Of a stretch of DNA of 44,858 nt, positions 25,485-34,492 are shown in pieces. The DNA comes from Myxococcaceae bacterium (lineage in GTDB: Bacteria; Myxococcota; Myxococcia; Myxococcales; Myxococcaceae). The notes beneath the pieces were generated by a model, which made no database searches, had not been told where the DNA came from, and saw only the letters and a list, made by a program, of their open reading frames with translations. The stretch's first letter is position 1. Every line of letters starts with the position of its first letter. The DNA is taken from the NCBI GenBank assembly GCA_019694575.1, contig JAIBBR010000028.1:1-44858 (forward strand). The letters are read 5' to 3'. The position numbers were made by a program, and so were the translations under genes.

Positions 25485-26402
25485 TTACGGCGTCGTCAAC
25501 ACCACCGAGCGAAACTCAGCGATGTTACCCGCGGTGAAAACCTCTGATGACACCGCGAGCCCCACGAAAACCGGGTCGGTGAAAGGGTCAGGCAAGCTAC
25601 CGAACGCAACGAAGGCCCCACCGTCTGCCGACTGGTAAGCAGTGATGACGCCATTCTGACGCACCAACCGCACCCAATAAGGCGCACGCTCGGGCTGCGG
25701 AGCGAGGTTTGCTCCCGGCCCGGTGTAACCCAAGCCGGCGTCACGCATTTGAAAGCCATACGCATGGTCGCGGCTGAACATCACGAAAGCATTGGGAGAC
25801 GAACGGGTGAGCGCCTGACGCACCATCACCCCGGCTTTTCCCCATTCAGAGCCGGCGTCGATGCTGAAAACCTGCGCGGTGATTTGTAAATCCCCCGAGC
25901 GCACTTGGTACAAGAAATAAAAGTCGTCTAAGTCGTTCCAAATGTCTCCCGCGTGCATCGCCACCGTGATGCGGTTGCCGCTGTAATTGACCGTGCCCGG
26001 CGCGACGAAATTGCCAATGTCGATAGCGGTCCACGCGGGCCCTCCGTCGAACGGCGGCCCTGCATCAGGAGCTCCGGCGTCAAACCCGGCGTCCCTGTCG
26101 TCTCCCGCGTCACTTCCCGCATCGACGCCGGCATCGGCACCGCCGTCGGGTGCACCTGCGTCGATACCGGCATCGCGTACGCCCGCATCGGTAGGCCCTG
26201 CATCTGCTGGGCCGGCATCTCGGCCAGCGTCGAAGAGAAAATCGCCCGCCTGACAAATGCCCTCGCGGCAAGAGAAACCGGGCGCGCACTGGTTGCTCGA
26301 GCTGCAAGCGAAAGAGGCGTCGAAAGAAAACAGCGGCTCACAACTACAGGCAGCGAAGAACAGGCACCCCAAGCTGGCGGCCGCAGGCGAGAGCCCTTTC
26401 AT
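25485..26402 (-). CDS. Lipoprotein with Cys module, DAG linker and lectin-like domain
   Basis: A 305-residue predicted lipoprotein (FFAAC, Cys19). A short Cys module follows (FACSSSNQCAPGFSCREGIC, about 32-51), then a long Asp-Ala-Gly linker (about 58-120), then a C-terminal domain of about 180 residues. That domain resembles DUF1349/concanavalin-like folds: DFYFLYQVRSGDLQITAQVF, GKAGVMVRQALTRSSPNAFV and YWVRLVRQNGVITAYQS. Such domains often bind carbohydrates, but the ligand is unknown. The start at 26402 fits the signal peptide; the frame extends upstream without one. The next gene upstream on the same strand is a short paralogue of its first part. Confidence 0.78.
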   Translation of the reverse strand: MKGLSPAAASLGCLFFAACSCEPLFSFDASFACSSSNQCAPGFSCREGICQAGDFLFDAGRDAGPADAGPTDAGVRDAGIDAGAPDGGADAGVDAGSDAGDDRDAGFDAGAPDAGPPFDGGPAWTAIDIGNFVAPGTVNYSGNRITVAMHAGDIWNDLDDFYFLYQVRSGDLQITAQVFSIDAGSEWGKAGVMVRQALTRSSPNAFVMFSRDHAYGFQMRDAGLGYTGPGANLAPQPERAPYWVRLVRQNGVITAYQSADGGAFVAFGSLPDPFTDPVFVGLAVSSEVFTAGNIAEFRSVVLTTP

Positions 26403-26480
26403 TTCATTTCGAAGGATACTCGCGAATGGCACCACGTCGAATTGACACCCACTGCGCACCACCTTCAGCAGGCAGCTGTC

Positions 26481-26738
26481 TTAGTCGAAGCCCGCGTCGG
26501 GTTTGCACGACACGGTGCTGGCTGGGCAATCAGCACCCGCATCGAAATGACCGGCGTCGCGCTCTGCGTCTTCGTCTCGACACACGCCTTCGACGCAGGT
26601 GAAACCCGAAGTGCAGTCTGTCGACGTGGCGCAGGCGAATACGGTGTCGTCGCGCAGAAATATCGGCTCGAGCGTGCACGCGGTGAAGAACACACCGCCG
26701 CACAAAACACCGATGGCCACAGACCGAAAGCCAGACAT
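26481..26738 (-). CDS. Short lipoprotein, paralogue of the N-terminus of its neighbour
   Basis: An 85-residue predicted lipoprotein (FFTAC, Cys21). After the lipid site come LEPIFLRDD and the Cys module FACATSTDCTSGFTCVEGVC, which matches the module in the 25485-26402 protein (LEP/CEP, FAC, C, GF.C..G.C). It then stops after a short Asp-Ala-Gly stretch with two more Cys, lacking the lectin-like domain. It is either a minimal family member or the product of a duplication that lost its 3' part. Confidence 0.65.
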   Translation of the reverse strand: MSGFRSVAIGVLCGGVFFTACTLEPIFLRDDTVFACATSTDCTSGFTCVEGVCRDEDAERDAGHFDAGADCPASTVSCKPDAGFD

Positions 26739-26834
26739 TGAGCCGACACCCTACACCCAGGCCCCTTGCATTTGCAGCTGCTCAGCCAAGTCTCTTTTCA
26801 CTCACCACGCCGTCTGTTGGGTATTCCCTCAAGC

Positions 26835-27185
26835 ATGAAACCTTTGTTTCTCACCTGGAGTGCCCTTCTCGCGCTTTCGCTTGGCCGCCCGGCCTGGGCC
26901 GATGACCCGTGCCTGTACGACGCGAAAGACCAAACGTACAAACACTGCGTTCACTTGAGCGCCGGCAAGTGCATGCATTTTAGCTCCACGTGCGAGCCAG
27001 AATGCATGTTCGAACCCAAGACGCAGACCTACAAAGCGTGCGCGCACAAAAGCGCAGGCCAATGCCGGCACTACACGGTGACCTGCGAGCCAAAGTGCAT
27101 GTTCGACCCGAAAGACGGCACGCACAAAAACTGCGCGCACGCGAGCTCAGGCCAATGCCTCCACTACACGACGACCTGTCCTTAA
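26835..27185 (+). CDS. Secreted protein of three Cys/His-rich repeats
   Basis: A 116-residue exported protein. The signal peptide ends near RPAWADDP (about 20-25). The whole mature protein is three tandem 31-residue repeats, starting at codons 26, 57 and 88. Each has Cys at positions 1, 13, 21 and 28 and His at 15 and 23, giving C-x(11)-C-x-H-x(5)-C-x-H-x(4)-C. The conserved pattern could form two disulfides per repeat or bind metal through the CxH pairs. I do not recognise the family. It converges on mreB with a 12-base gap. Confidence 0.75.
   Translation: MKPLFLTWSALLALSLGRPAWADDPCLYDAKDQTYKHCVHLSAGKCMHFSSTCEPECMFEPKTQTYKACAHKSAGQCRHYTVTCEPKCMFDPKDGTHKNCAHASSGQCLHYTTTCP
26910..27185 (+). 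repeat. Three 93-base coding repeats
   Basis: Direct repeats start at 26910, 27003 and 27096 with an exact 93-base period (31 codons); the third copy is slightly short at the gene end. They have diverged more at silent than at Cys/His codons, so the repeat protein seems to be under selection rather than newly expanded. Confidence 0.75.
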
Positions 27186-27197
27186 GTAATTGACGCT

Positions 27198-28256
<1,059 letters not shown>

Positions 28257-28488
28257 TCAACTTCAGGCACGTCAAACGTCATTCCAAAACGAATGCCCCC
28301 AAGACGCTGGGAGCGAGATTACACTCCTGTTGCACTGTCGCCAAGCGCACTACCTGTCTTTTTCGAGGGTTACCACACAACGCGTCGCGTTAGCGCACAG
28401 AAAGCCGAAAAGTAGGCTTCGGCCGCGTTTTCGCACCTGCTTTTTAAGCTGTAGACACGCCCGTTCTTTCGCTGACATGGAGTCATTC

Positions 28489-29370
28489 ATGCGCGTTCAT
28501 TTAATCGACGGCACGTATGAGCTCTTTCGTGCCCACTTTTCGAAGCGCCCTCCACACACCACCCCACAGGGAAAAGACGCCAAGGCCACGGTGGGCGTGG
28601 TGAGCTCGCTGCTGGGCCTCTTGGCTGACCCCCATGAAAACGTGACGCACTTGGCGGTGGCGTTCGACAACCCGATTCGTTCATTTCGCAACGCGCTTTT
28701 CGACGGGTACAAGACTGAAGAGGGCGTGCCCGAAGAGTTGCTCGCTCAATTCGATTGGGTCGAAGAAGGCGTCGCTGCGCTCGGCATCACCGTCTGGTCG
28801 ATGGACACCTTCGAAGCCGACGACGCGCTCGCCACCGGCGCGGCGATGTTCGCCAAGCACAAATCAGTCGAACAGGTGCGCATTCTCACGCCCGACAAAG
28901 ACTTAAGTCAGTGTTTGGTGGGTACGAAGGTGGTGCAGCTTGACCGGCGGCAAGAAAAGCTCATCGACGCCCAGTCATTCGAAGCCGACAAAGGTTTCGC
29001 GCCCGAGAGCGTGCCCGACTTTCTCGCGCTGGTGGGTGACACCGCTGACGGCATTCCCGGGTTAGACGGCTGGGGAGAAAAAAGCGCCGCCACGGTGCTG
29101 CGCGACTACCAGCACCTCGAAGACATTCCACGTGACGTGACGAAGTGGAAAACCCAGCCCCGCGGGGCACAGAAGCTGTCAGCGGTGCTGAACGCGAGCC
29201 TGACCGAAGCGAAGCTGTATCGAACGCTGGCCACGGTGCGCACCGACGTGCCGCTCAAAACAACGCTCGAGCAACTTCGGTACGCCGGTACGGAAAAGAA
29301 ACAATTTCTCGAATGGTGTCAGCGCATTGGCAGCCGCTCGTTGCCACAGCGGCCGACGCGTTGGGTGTAA
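28489..29370 (+). CDS. 5'-3' exonuclease (FEN family, Pol I N-terminal type)
   Basis: A 293-residue stand-alone nuclease resembling the 5' nuclease domain of DNA polymerase I, used to remove RNA primers or flaps. Visible metal-site motifs are LIDGTYELFRAHF at the N-terminus, the acidic cluster FEADDALATG at about 105-114, ILTPDKDLSQ near 131-140 and GDTADGIPGLDGWGEKSAATVL near 183-205, which includes the helix-hairpin-helix DNA-binding element. The start at 28489 is preferred because GGAG lies six bases before it; an ATG at 28477 is also in frame. It diverges from mreB across 256 bases in which I see no gene. Confidence 0.9.
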   Translation: MRVHLIDGTYELFRAHFSKRPPHTTPQGKDAKATVGVVSSLLGLLADPHENVTHLAVAFDNPIRSFRNALFDGYKTEEGVPEELLAQFDWVEEGVAALGITVWSMDTFEADDALATGAAMFAKHKSVEQVRILTPDKDLSQCLVGTKVVQLDRRQEKLIDAQSFEADKGFAPESVPDFLALVGDTADGIPGLDGWGEKSAATVLRDYQHLEDIPRDVTKWKTQPRGAQKLSAVLNASLTEAKLYRTLATVRTDVPLKTTLEQLRYAGTEKKQFLEWCQRIGSRSLPQRPTRWV

Positions 29371-29380
29371 CGCCCTTCGC

Positions 29381-29668
29381 TTACGGCAACGCGAAGCGGT
29401 CAGCTGCGACGTAAATGCGAAAGCGGTGCTCGCCGTCGGCGGTTTGAATCACCGCGTAGGTGTGGCCTTTGGCCAGCCCATGCAGCGTGACCTTGTGGCC
29501 TGACTGAGTGGCTTCGACCAGCGAAGGGTCATCGATTTTCACCGAGGTCACCGTGGCGGGCAGTGACAAGGTGGTCGATTGGTCAACCGTAAACGCTAAC
29601 CGAGCGGGCTCAGCCGCCAGCGTGGGAGCGGCAGACAACAGCAAAAGTACGACAGCAGTTCGGAACAT
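29381..29668 (-). CDS. Secreted CpaC/RhcA N-terminal-like domain protein
   Basis: A 95-residue exported protein. A signal peptide (about 1-19, ending TLAAEP) leads into one small beta domain: FTVDQSTTLSLPATVTSVKI, DDPSLVEATQSGHKVTLHGL, then GHTYAVIQTADGEHRFRIYV. This matches the pilus-formation N-terminal domain found at the start of CpaC-type secretins, here without a secretin. It may bind or assist an outer-membrane pore, possibly with the orphan CpaF-like ATPase 9 kb away; that link is speculative. A TTG at 29686 could extend it, but the ATG fits the signal peptide better. Confidence 0.75.
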   Translation of the reverse strand: MFRTAVVLLLLSAAPTLAAEPARLAFTVDQSTTLSLPATVTSVKIDDPSLVEATQSGHKVTLHGLAKGHTYAVIQTADGEHRFRIYVAADRFALP

Positions 29669-29808
29669 GTGAACTGGAGTTATCAAGTCTTGGGCCAGCG
29701 CTCGAGCATCATGTTTTCAATGAGTTACAAATTTCAACAGGGTAGGGAGTCCGCGCTTGCGCACTCCAATGGTGCGCCGATGCCTCGACATGTAGGCAGG
29801 AGCAAAAG

Positions 29809-30012
29809 GTGCCGGACTTTCCAAAGTTCCAAACTTTTTCTCCTCCAAAGCGCCGCTTTCTCTTCGAGAGCATGCACTTCGCGAGACCTTCGCCCCGAAC
29901 GGAAGTTTGGAATTTTGGAAAGTCCGGCACCCAAACCCCGCGGCCCTTTCGCGCCGAATGGAAACATGGAAAGTCTGGCACCCTGCCCGTAGAGTTCCCG
30001 ACGGGGCGAAAG
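29809..30012. repeat. Inverted and direct repeat cluster before the kinase gene
   Basis: Arm A (29809-29836, beginning GTGCCGGACTTTCCAAAG) and arm B (29903-29930, ending GGAAAGTCCGGCAC) are inverted copies of 28 bases that differ at one position, separated by 66 bases. A third, degenerate copy of the B end (GGAAAGTCTGGCAC) lies at about 29948-29981, preceded by TCGCGCCGAATGGAA, which resembles TCGCCCCGAACGGAA before B, so B and this copy are direct repeats. The region 29995-30012 again resembles the inverse of that flank. The transcript could fold into a long hairpin. It may be a REP-like mobile repeat family or a regulatory leader. The 29669-30024 gap has no other gene. Confidence 0.75.
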
Positions 30013-30024
30013 GCGAAGCGAGGC

Positions 30025-32208
30025 GTGGAAAGCACTGTCATCTGTGGTGCGTGCGGCAAGGTGCTGGCCAACGAGCCCAACTTTTGCCCAGCCTGCGGTG
30101 CCGACTTGCGGGGCCTCTCACCCACCGCTGACACCCTGTCAGGCCCACTCAACGGCCAAGTGCTCGACGGGCGCTACCGCATCATCGAGAAACTCGGCGA
30201 AGGTGGCATGGGCACGGTGTTCAAAGTCGAGCACGTGCGCATGGGCAAAATACTCGCGCTCAAAGTGCTTGACCCCGACCACGCGCTCGACCGCAACAGC
30301 AAAGCCCGCTTCAAGCAAGAAGCGCGCGTGGTGGCCAAGCTCTCGCACCCCAACACCGTGCAGGTTTTCGATACCGGAGAGCTCGAAGACGGTTCACTCT
30401 TCATCGCGATGGAATACCTGCCCGGCCGCGACTTGGCGTGGCACCTGCGCGCGCACGGGCCGATGACTGAAGAGCGCGCGATTCACATTGGCATTGGGCT
30501 GCTCCAGTCGCTCTCTGAAGCGCACGGTTTGGGCATCGTGCACCGAGACCTCAAACCCGCCAACGTCATGTTGGTTCGCCGCAAAGACAGCGATGACCAA
30601 GTGAAGCTGCTCGACTTCGGCATCGCCAAGCTCAACGAGACTGAATCAAAAAAGCACACCACCGGAGTCAACGAATTCATCGGCACGCCTTCGTACATGT
30701 CACCTGAACAAGGGCGGGGCGAACCGTTAGACGCACGCAGCGACCTGTACTCGCTCGGGGCGATGCTTTTCGAGTTGGTGGCTGGTCGCGGCCCCTTCGT
30801 CGGCGAAACCCCGATGAGCGTGGTGACCATGCACTTGACGCAAATGCCTCCCCGCGTGGCGACGGTGGCACCTGGCCGCACGGTAAGCCCAGCGTTCGAA
30901 GCCGTGTTGAGCAAGGCGCTCACCAAAGAACGCGAGCACCGTTTTTCCAGCGCCGACGCGATGCGGGCAGCGCTCGAGAAAGCGCGACGTGAGTTGGGCG
31001 CTTTTCCCGGCGACTTCACGCCAGTGCCTGACGAGCTCGAAGAGAACATGGTGCGCCGCAGCGACTTCGACGCCTTCGAACGCTCGCTGCGCGTTCGCCG
31101 GGTGCTGACACCCTTGCTGGTCATCACCGTGTTGGTGCTGTTGGTGGCGAGCACCAGCTACTATTTCTGGGGAGCTCATTCCGGCGGTATGACCCACGAA
31201 GTCGAGCCCAACAACGACCCCGCGCAAGCCAACCCCATCGCGCTGGGTGCCGACGTCACGGGCACAATCGGCGCCGCCAACCAAGGTGAAAAAAGCGAGC
31301 GCGACCTCTTCATCGCGCAAGTGGCCGGCGGGCCCGTGCGGGTGACGCTCTCGGGCGTCGAAGATTTGAACCTCACGCTCGAGCTGCTGCAGCTCGAAAA
31401 GCAAAGCGAAGGTGGCGGTGAAAAATTGGTGCGCCGCGTGCTGATTGATGACCAAGGCCCGTCGCTGCCTGAGCGCATCGACGCCTTCGACGCCAAGCCC
31501 GGAGCGCTGTACCTGCGCGTTGAAGAAAATGGCTTCTTCACCGAGCCACCGCGCAAGGCGCGCGAAAAGAGCCGCGTGCCGTACACCTTGAAAGTCGAAG
31601 CGATTGAAGACGCCAGCGCAGTGGAAACCGAGCCCAATGACACGCTCGAAACCGCCACCGCCGCGCCGCTCTCGCGCCCACTCACCGGCTATTTGGGAGC
31701 CGTGCTCCCCGACATCGACGCGCTGGTTTTCGAACGGCCGACGCTCGCGTTCTCTTCACCCGACTTCTTCAAAGTCGAAACGGGCGATGAGTCTGAAAAA
31801 GTCGGCGTGCTGGTGGTGCCTCCTGCTTCGGGCAAAATTCTCGCGCTCGACGCAGCGGCCTTCGAGAGCTGGCAACAAAAGCGCGCAACCGGCACCACCC
31901 CGACGGCGCGCACCCTGCCGGCCCCAGGCTCGGTGGTGGTCGAAAAAAAACCTGCACTGCTGCTGCTCAAGCCCGGCAGCCGAGGGCGCGGAGTGCGCAT
32001 CGCGGCGGGTGAAGGTTCGCAGCCGGGTGCGACTTATCAGCTCGCTTTTCTCACCGACGCGCCGAACGGCCTGGCGTCAGTCATCGATTTGGCTCGGCAA
32101 CTCGAGGCGCAAGGCCGCAGTGCTGAGCGTCAAAAGGTGTTGGAAATGGCCGCCAACCACTTCGCTTCTTCATCACAAGTGGCGCAAGTGAAAGCGCTGC
32201 TCAAATAG
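30025..32208 (+). CDS. Transmembrane Ser/Thr protein kinase with zinc ribbon and PPC-like sensor domains
   Basis: A 727-residue Hanks-type kinase. It begins with a zinc ribbon (CGACGK...CPACG, about 6-23). The kinase domain (about 50-315) has the Gly loop LGEGGMGTVF, Lys80, HRDLKPANVM with catalytic Asp175, DFGIAK with Asp197 and GTPSYMSPEQ, so it should be active. One transmembrane helix lies at about 363-382. The extracytoplasmic part has two PPC-like domains starting EVEPNNDPAQANPIALG (about 392) and ETEPNDTLETATAA (about 535), which may sense envelope state or ligand. The GTG at 30025 is chosen because upstream sequence in frame is repeat DNA; the true start is not certain. It converges on the kelch gene with a 2-base gap. 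Confidence 0.92.
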   Translation: MESTVICGACGKVLANEPNFCPACGADLRGLSPTADTLSGPLNGQVLDGRYRIIEKLGEGGMGTVFKVEHVRMGKILALKVLDPDHALDRNSKARFKQEARVVAKLSHPNTVQVFDTGELEDGSLFIAMEYLPGRDLAWHLRAHGPMTEERAIHIGIGLLQSLSEAHGLGIVHRDLKPANVMLVRRKDSDDQVKLLDFGIAKLNETESKKHTTGVNEFIGTPSYMSPEQGRGEPLDARSDLYSLGAMLFELVAGRGPFVGETPMSVVTMHLTQMPPRVATVAPGRTVSPAFEAVLSKALTKEREHRFSSADAMRAALEKARRELGAFPGDFTPVPDELEENMVRRSDFDAFERSLRVRRVLTPLLVITVLVLLVASTSYYFWGAHSGGMTHEVEPNNDPAQANPIALGADVTGTIGAANQGEKSERDLFIAQVAGGPVRVTLSGVEDLNLTLELLQLEKQSEGGGEKLVRRVLIDDQGPSLPERIDAFDAKPGALYLRVEENGFFTEPPRKAREKSRVPYTLKVEAIEDASAVETEPNDTLETATAAPLSRPLTGYLGAVLPDIDALVFERPTLAFSSPDFFKVETGDESEKVGVLVVPPASGKILALDAAAFESWQQKRATGTTPTARTLPAPGSVVVEKKPALLLLKPGSRGRGVRIAAGEGSQPGATYQLAFLTDAPNGLASVIDLARQLEAQGRSAERQKVLEMAANHFASSSQVAQVKALLK

Positions 32209-32210
32209 CG

Positions 32211-34358
32211 TCACGTTTTTCGACGGGCCCCGCGCAACAGCAACAAGGCGAAGAGAGCGGCGAAGGGCCACGCCGCGTTGGCCTGTGCGCAACCACAGGT
32301 TCCCACCACCAAGCCCCTGTTGCCCACGTCTCCGCCGGTAAGCCCTGTGCTGCCTCCTGTACCCCGGCCTCCCCCTGTACCGCCATTGGCCCCGCCTGTG
32401 CCTGTGTTGCCACCCCCTGCGCCACCACCACTGCCGCTGTCGCAAGGTACGCCGGTCTGACACAGCCGAAATTCCCACACGTCAGACATTGCGCCTTGTA
32501 TCGCGCTGCGACCACCGACCAAGACCACGTGGCCTGTTTGGGTGTCATACGTCATGGCGTGTTGGTCACGTGCCGTCGGCGATTCGACCGGCGTCAACTG
32601 CTCCCAATTGTTGCCATCGTACTGCCAGGTTTGGTTATCGACGCCGCCTTCGACTTCTCCGCCGAACAAAATGACGCGGTTCGCCTCGCGGGCATAAACC
32701 ATTTGGTGGCTGATTCGAGGCTTCGGGCTGTTGACGGTTTTCTTTTGCGACCAATTGTTGCCGTCCCATTCCCAGGTGTCGTTGTAGAGCGTTCGCGAGT
32801 GGGTGTCGGTGAACTGACCTCCAAAGAGCACGGTGACTTTTCGGGCCATGTCGTAAACCAAAGCCGCGTCGGCCCGCGGCGGAGGTGAGTCAACTGGGTT
32901 GTGCTGTGTCCACGAGGTGCCGTTCCATTCCCATATTTGGCTGACGCCCGGCGGCGGGTCGATGGTCGTCGTGTACAACCAAACACTTTTTCGCTCTTCG
33001 TCGTAAGCGAGGGCGTTGTTCCACCGCGCATTGGGTGCCGACAGTGATGACACGGCCGACCATGCGGTGCCGTTCCACCGCAGCGTTTGCCCGTCGAAAA
33101 AGAGCAGCGGTGAAGCGGCGGCGGTTTCGTAAATCAAATGCGGGACACCCCACTGGGGCCCTACCAACTTGCCTTGGCCCAGCCGCCACGTGCCGTCTTT
33201 ACCCACCCACGTCTGGTTCACTTCAGACAACGGCGTGACTTCGCCTCCAAAGAGCACCTGCTCATTGCGAGCACTGTCGAAGGCCAGCCCATGGTTTCGT
33301 CGAGGTGATAACCCACCCGGCACCGGCCGCTCGGTCCAATCGACACTGTCATATTCCCACGCCGAGACGCCGTTCGACCAAACCACCCTGAACCTTTCGC
33401 TGTCGTAAGCCAGGGTGAACCCCGAACCCGCAGGAGGCGCTCGCTGGGTGTGCACTTCACTCCAAGCGGTACCGTCCCATTCCCAGGTGTCGTTCAAAGA
33501 GCCATTGGGCCCGTCGCCCCCGAAGAGAATGACCCGCTTGCGCGCGGTATCGGCGACCATCAGCGCGCCACGGCGTTTTCCAGGGCCGCCCGAAAGTTGT
33601 ACCCAGCCGGCGCCGTTCCAACGCCAGGTGTCGTCATACAGCGTCTGTGCAAAGGGCACAGGGTTCACGCCCGGCATGGGAGGTGGGGGAACCCATTGCC
33701 CTCCATAGAGGAGCACGCCGCCCCCCGTGGGGTCACGGGCCAACGCATGGCCAATGCGTCCAGGAGGCACTTGAGCCGGGGCCATTTCTGTCCAGTCGCT
33801 GCCGTTCCATTCCCACGTATCGTTGCTGTGGGTATCGTTGATGAACCCGCCAAAGAGCACCACCACGTTGCGCTCAGGATCAAAAGCCAGAGAGTGATAC
33901 GAGCGCGGTGGGGGTTTGTGCGCCGGTGACTTTTCAGTCCAATTTTCACCCTCCTTGACCCATGTATCGTCAAGCCGCTGACTGTCGCCGGCCCCTCCGA
34001 ACAGCACCACTTGGTTTCGAGCCGAGTCGAAAGTCATCGAGAAAACGTTTCGCCCAAAAGGCAACCCCGTCACACGGTTAGACCAAGCGGTACCGTCGTA
34101 TTCCCATTCGTCTCGCGCTGGGCGGCTGTGCGTTTCTGAATAGCCTCCGAAAAGAAGGGTGCGCTTGCGCTGCGCGTCAAACACGCTCGCGCTGCCGGTG
34201 CGCCATGAAGGAGCTCCCTGTGAGCGCAAAACCCAATTCACCGAGAGCAGAGGTTGCCGTGTCACCGCGACTTCGACATTTTTTTCGGCTGAGCCGCAGT
34301 TGGTAAAGCTGCCCACGACAATGAACAGCGTCGCATGCAGTACACAGTTGGCTCTCAT
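32211..34358 (-). CDS. Surface kelch-propeller protein with MYXO-CTERM-like tail
   Basis: A 715-residue exported protein. A signal-like N-terminus (about 1-21, with Cys at 21) is followed by about ten kelch-type repeats of the form DxxRxxxVLFGG...NDTWEWDGxxW, spread over about 45-620, which should fold as one or two beta-propellers. A Gly/Thr-rich linker (about 640-675) leads to a C-terminal GTCGCAQANA, a hydrophobic helix and RRKT, the layout of the MYXO-CTERM sorting signal that anchors proteins to the cell surface of myxobacteria. The function is unknown; kelch propellers usually bind proteins or glycans. The frame is intact throughout. Confidence 0.88.
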   Translation of the reverse strand: MRANCVLHATLFIVVGSFTNCGSAEKNVEVAVTRQPLLSVNWVLRSQGAPSWRTGSASVFDAQRKRTLLFGGYSETHSRPARDEWEYDGTAWSNRVTGLPFGRNVFSMTFDSARNQVVLFGGAGDSQRLDDTWVKEGENWTEKSPAHKPPPRSYHSLAFDPERNVVVLFGGFINDTHSNDTWEWNGSDWTEMAPAQVPPGRIGHALARDPTGGGVLLYGGQWVPPPPMPGVNPVPFAQTLYDDTWRWNGAGWVQLSGGPGKRRGALMVADTARKRVILFGGDGPNGSLNDTWEWDGTAWSEVHTQRAPPAGSGFTLAYDSERFRVVWSNGVSAWEYDSVDWTERPVPGGLSPRRNHGLAFDSARNEQVLFGGEVTPLSEVNQTWVGKDGTWRLGQGKLVGPQWGVPHLIYETAAASPLLFFDGQTLRWNGTAWSAVSSLSAPNARWNNALAYDEERKSVWLYTTTIDPPPGVSQIWEWNGTSWTQHNPVDSPPPRADAALVYDMARKVTVLFGGQFTDTHSRTLYNDTWEWDGNNWSQKKTVNSPKPRISHQMVYAREANRVILFGGEVEGGVDNQTWQYDGNNWEQLTPVESPTARDQHAMTYDTQTGHVVLVGGRSAIQGAMSDVWEFRLCQTGVPCDSGSGGGAGGGNTGTGGANGGTGGGRGTGGSTGLTGGDVGNRGLVVGTCGCAQANAAWPFAALFALLLLRGARRKT

Positions 34359-34492
34359 AGGAAATTATCGCGCTTTGCCGATAAAAGTTTCAAGCGGTGC
34401 GTGACGTTTTTTCATCGACGGCAACGCGCAAAATCTGCGCGTCAACACCGTTCGCGTTTGATCAGCACCCACCTTGGCGCTATTGAACGAGC

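Noticed and set aside
29375-29396. CTTCGC/GCGAAG hairpin as a terminator between the exonuclease and CpaC-N-like genes
   Set aside because: It has only six base pairs, lies partly in coding sequence and has no T-run.
29809-30024. N-terminal extension of the kinase
   Set aside because: These 72 codons are the repeat cluster in translation. The zinc ribbon begins right after the GTG at 30025, which is a more likely start.
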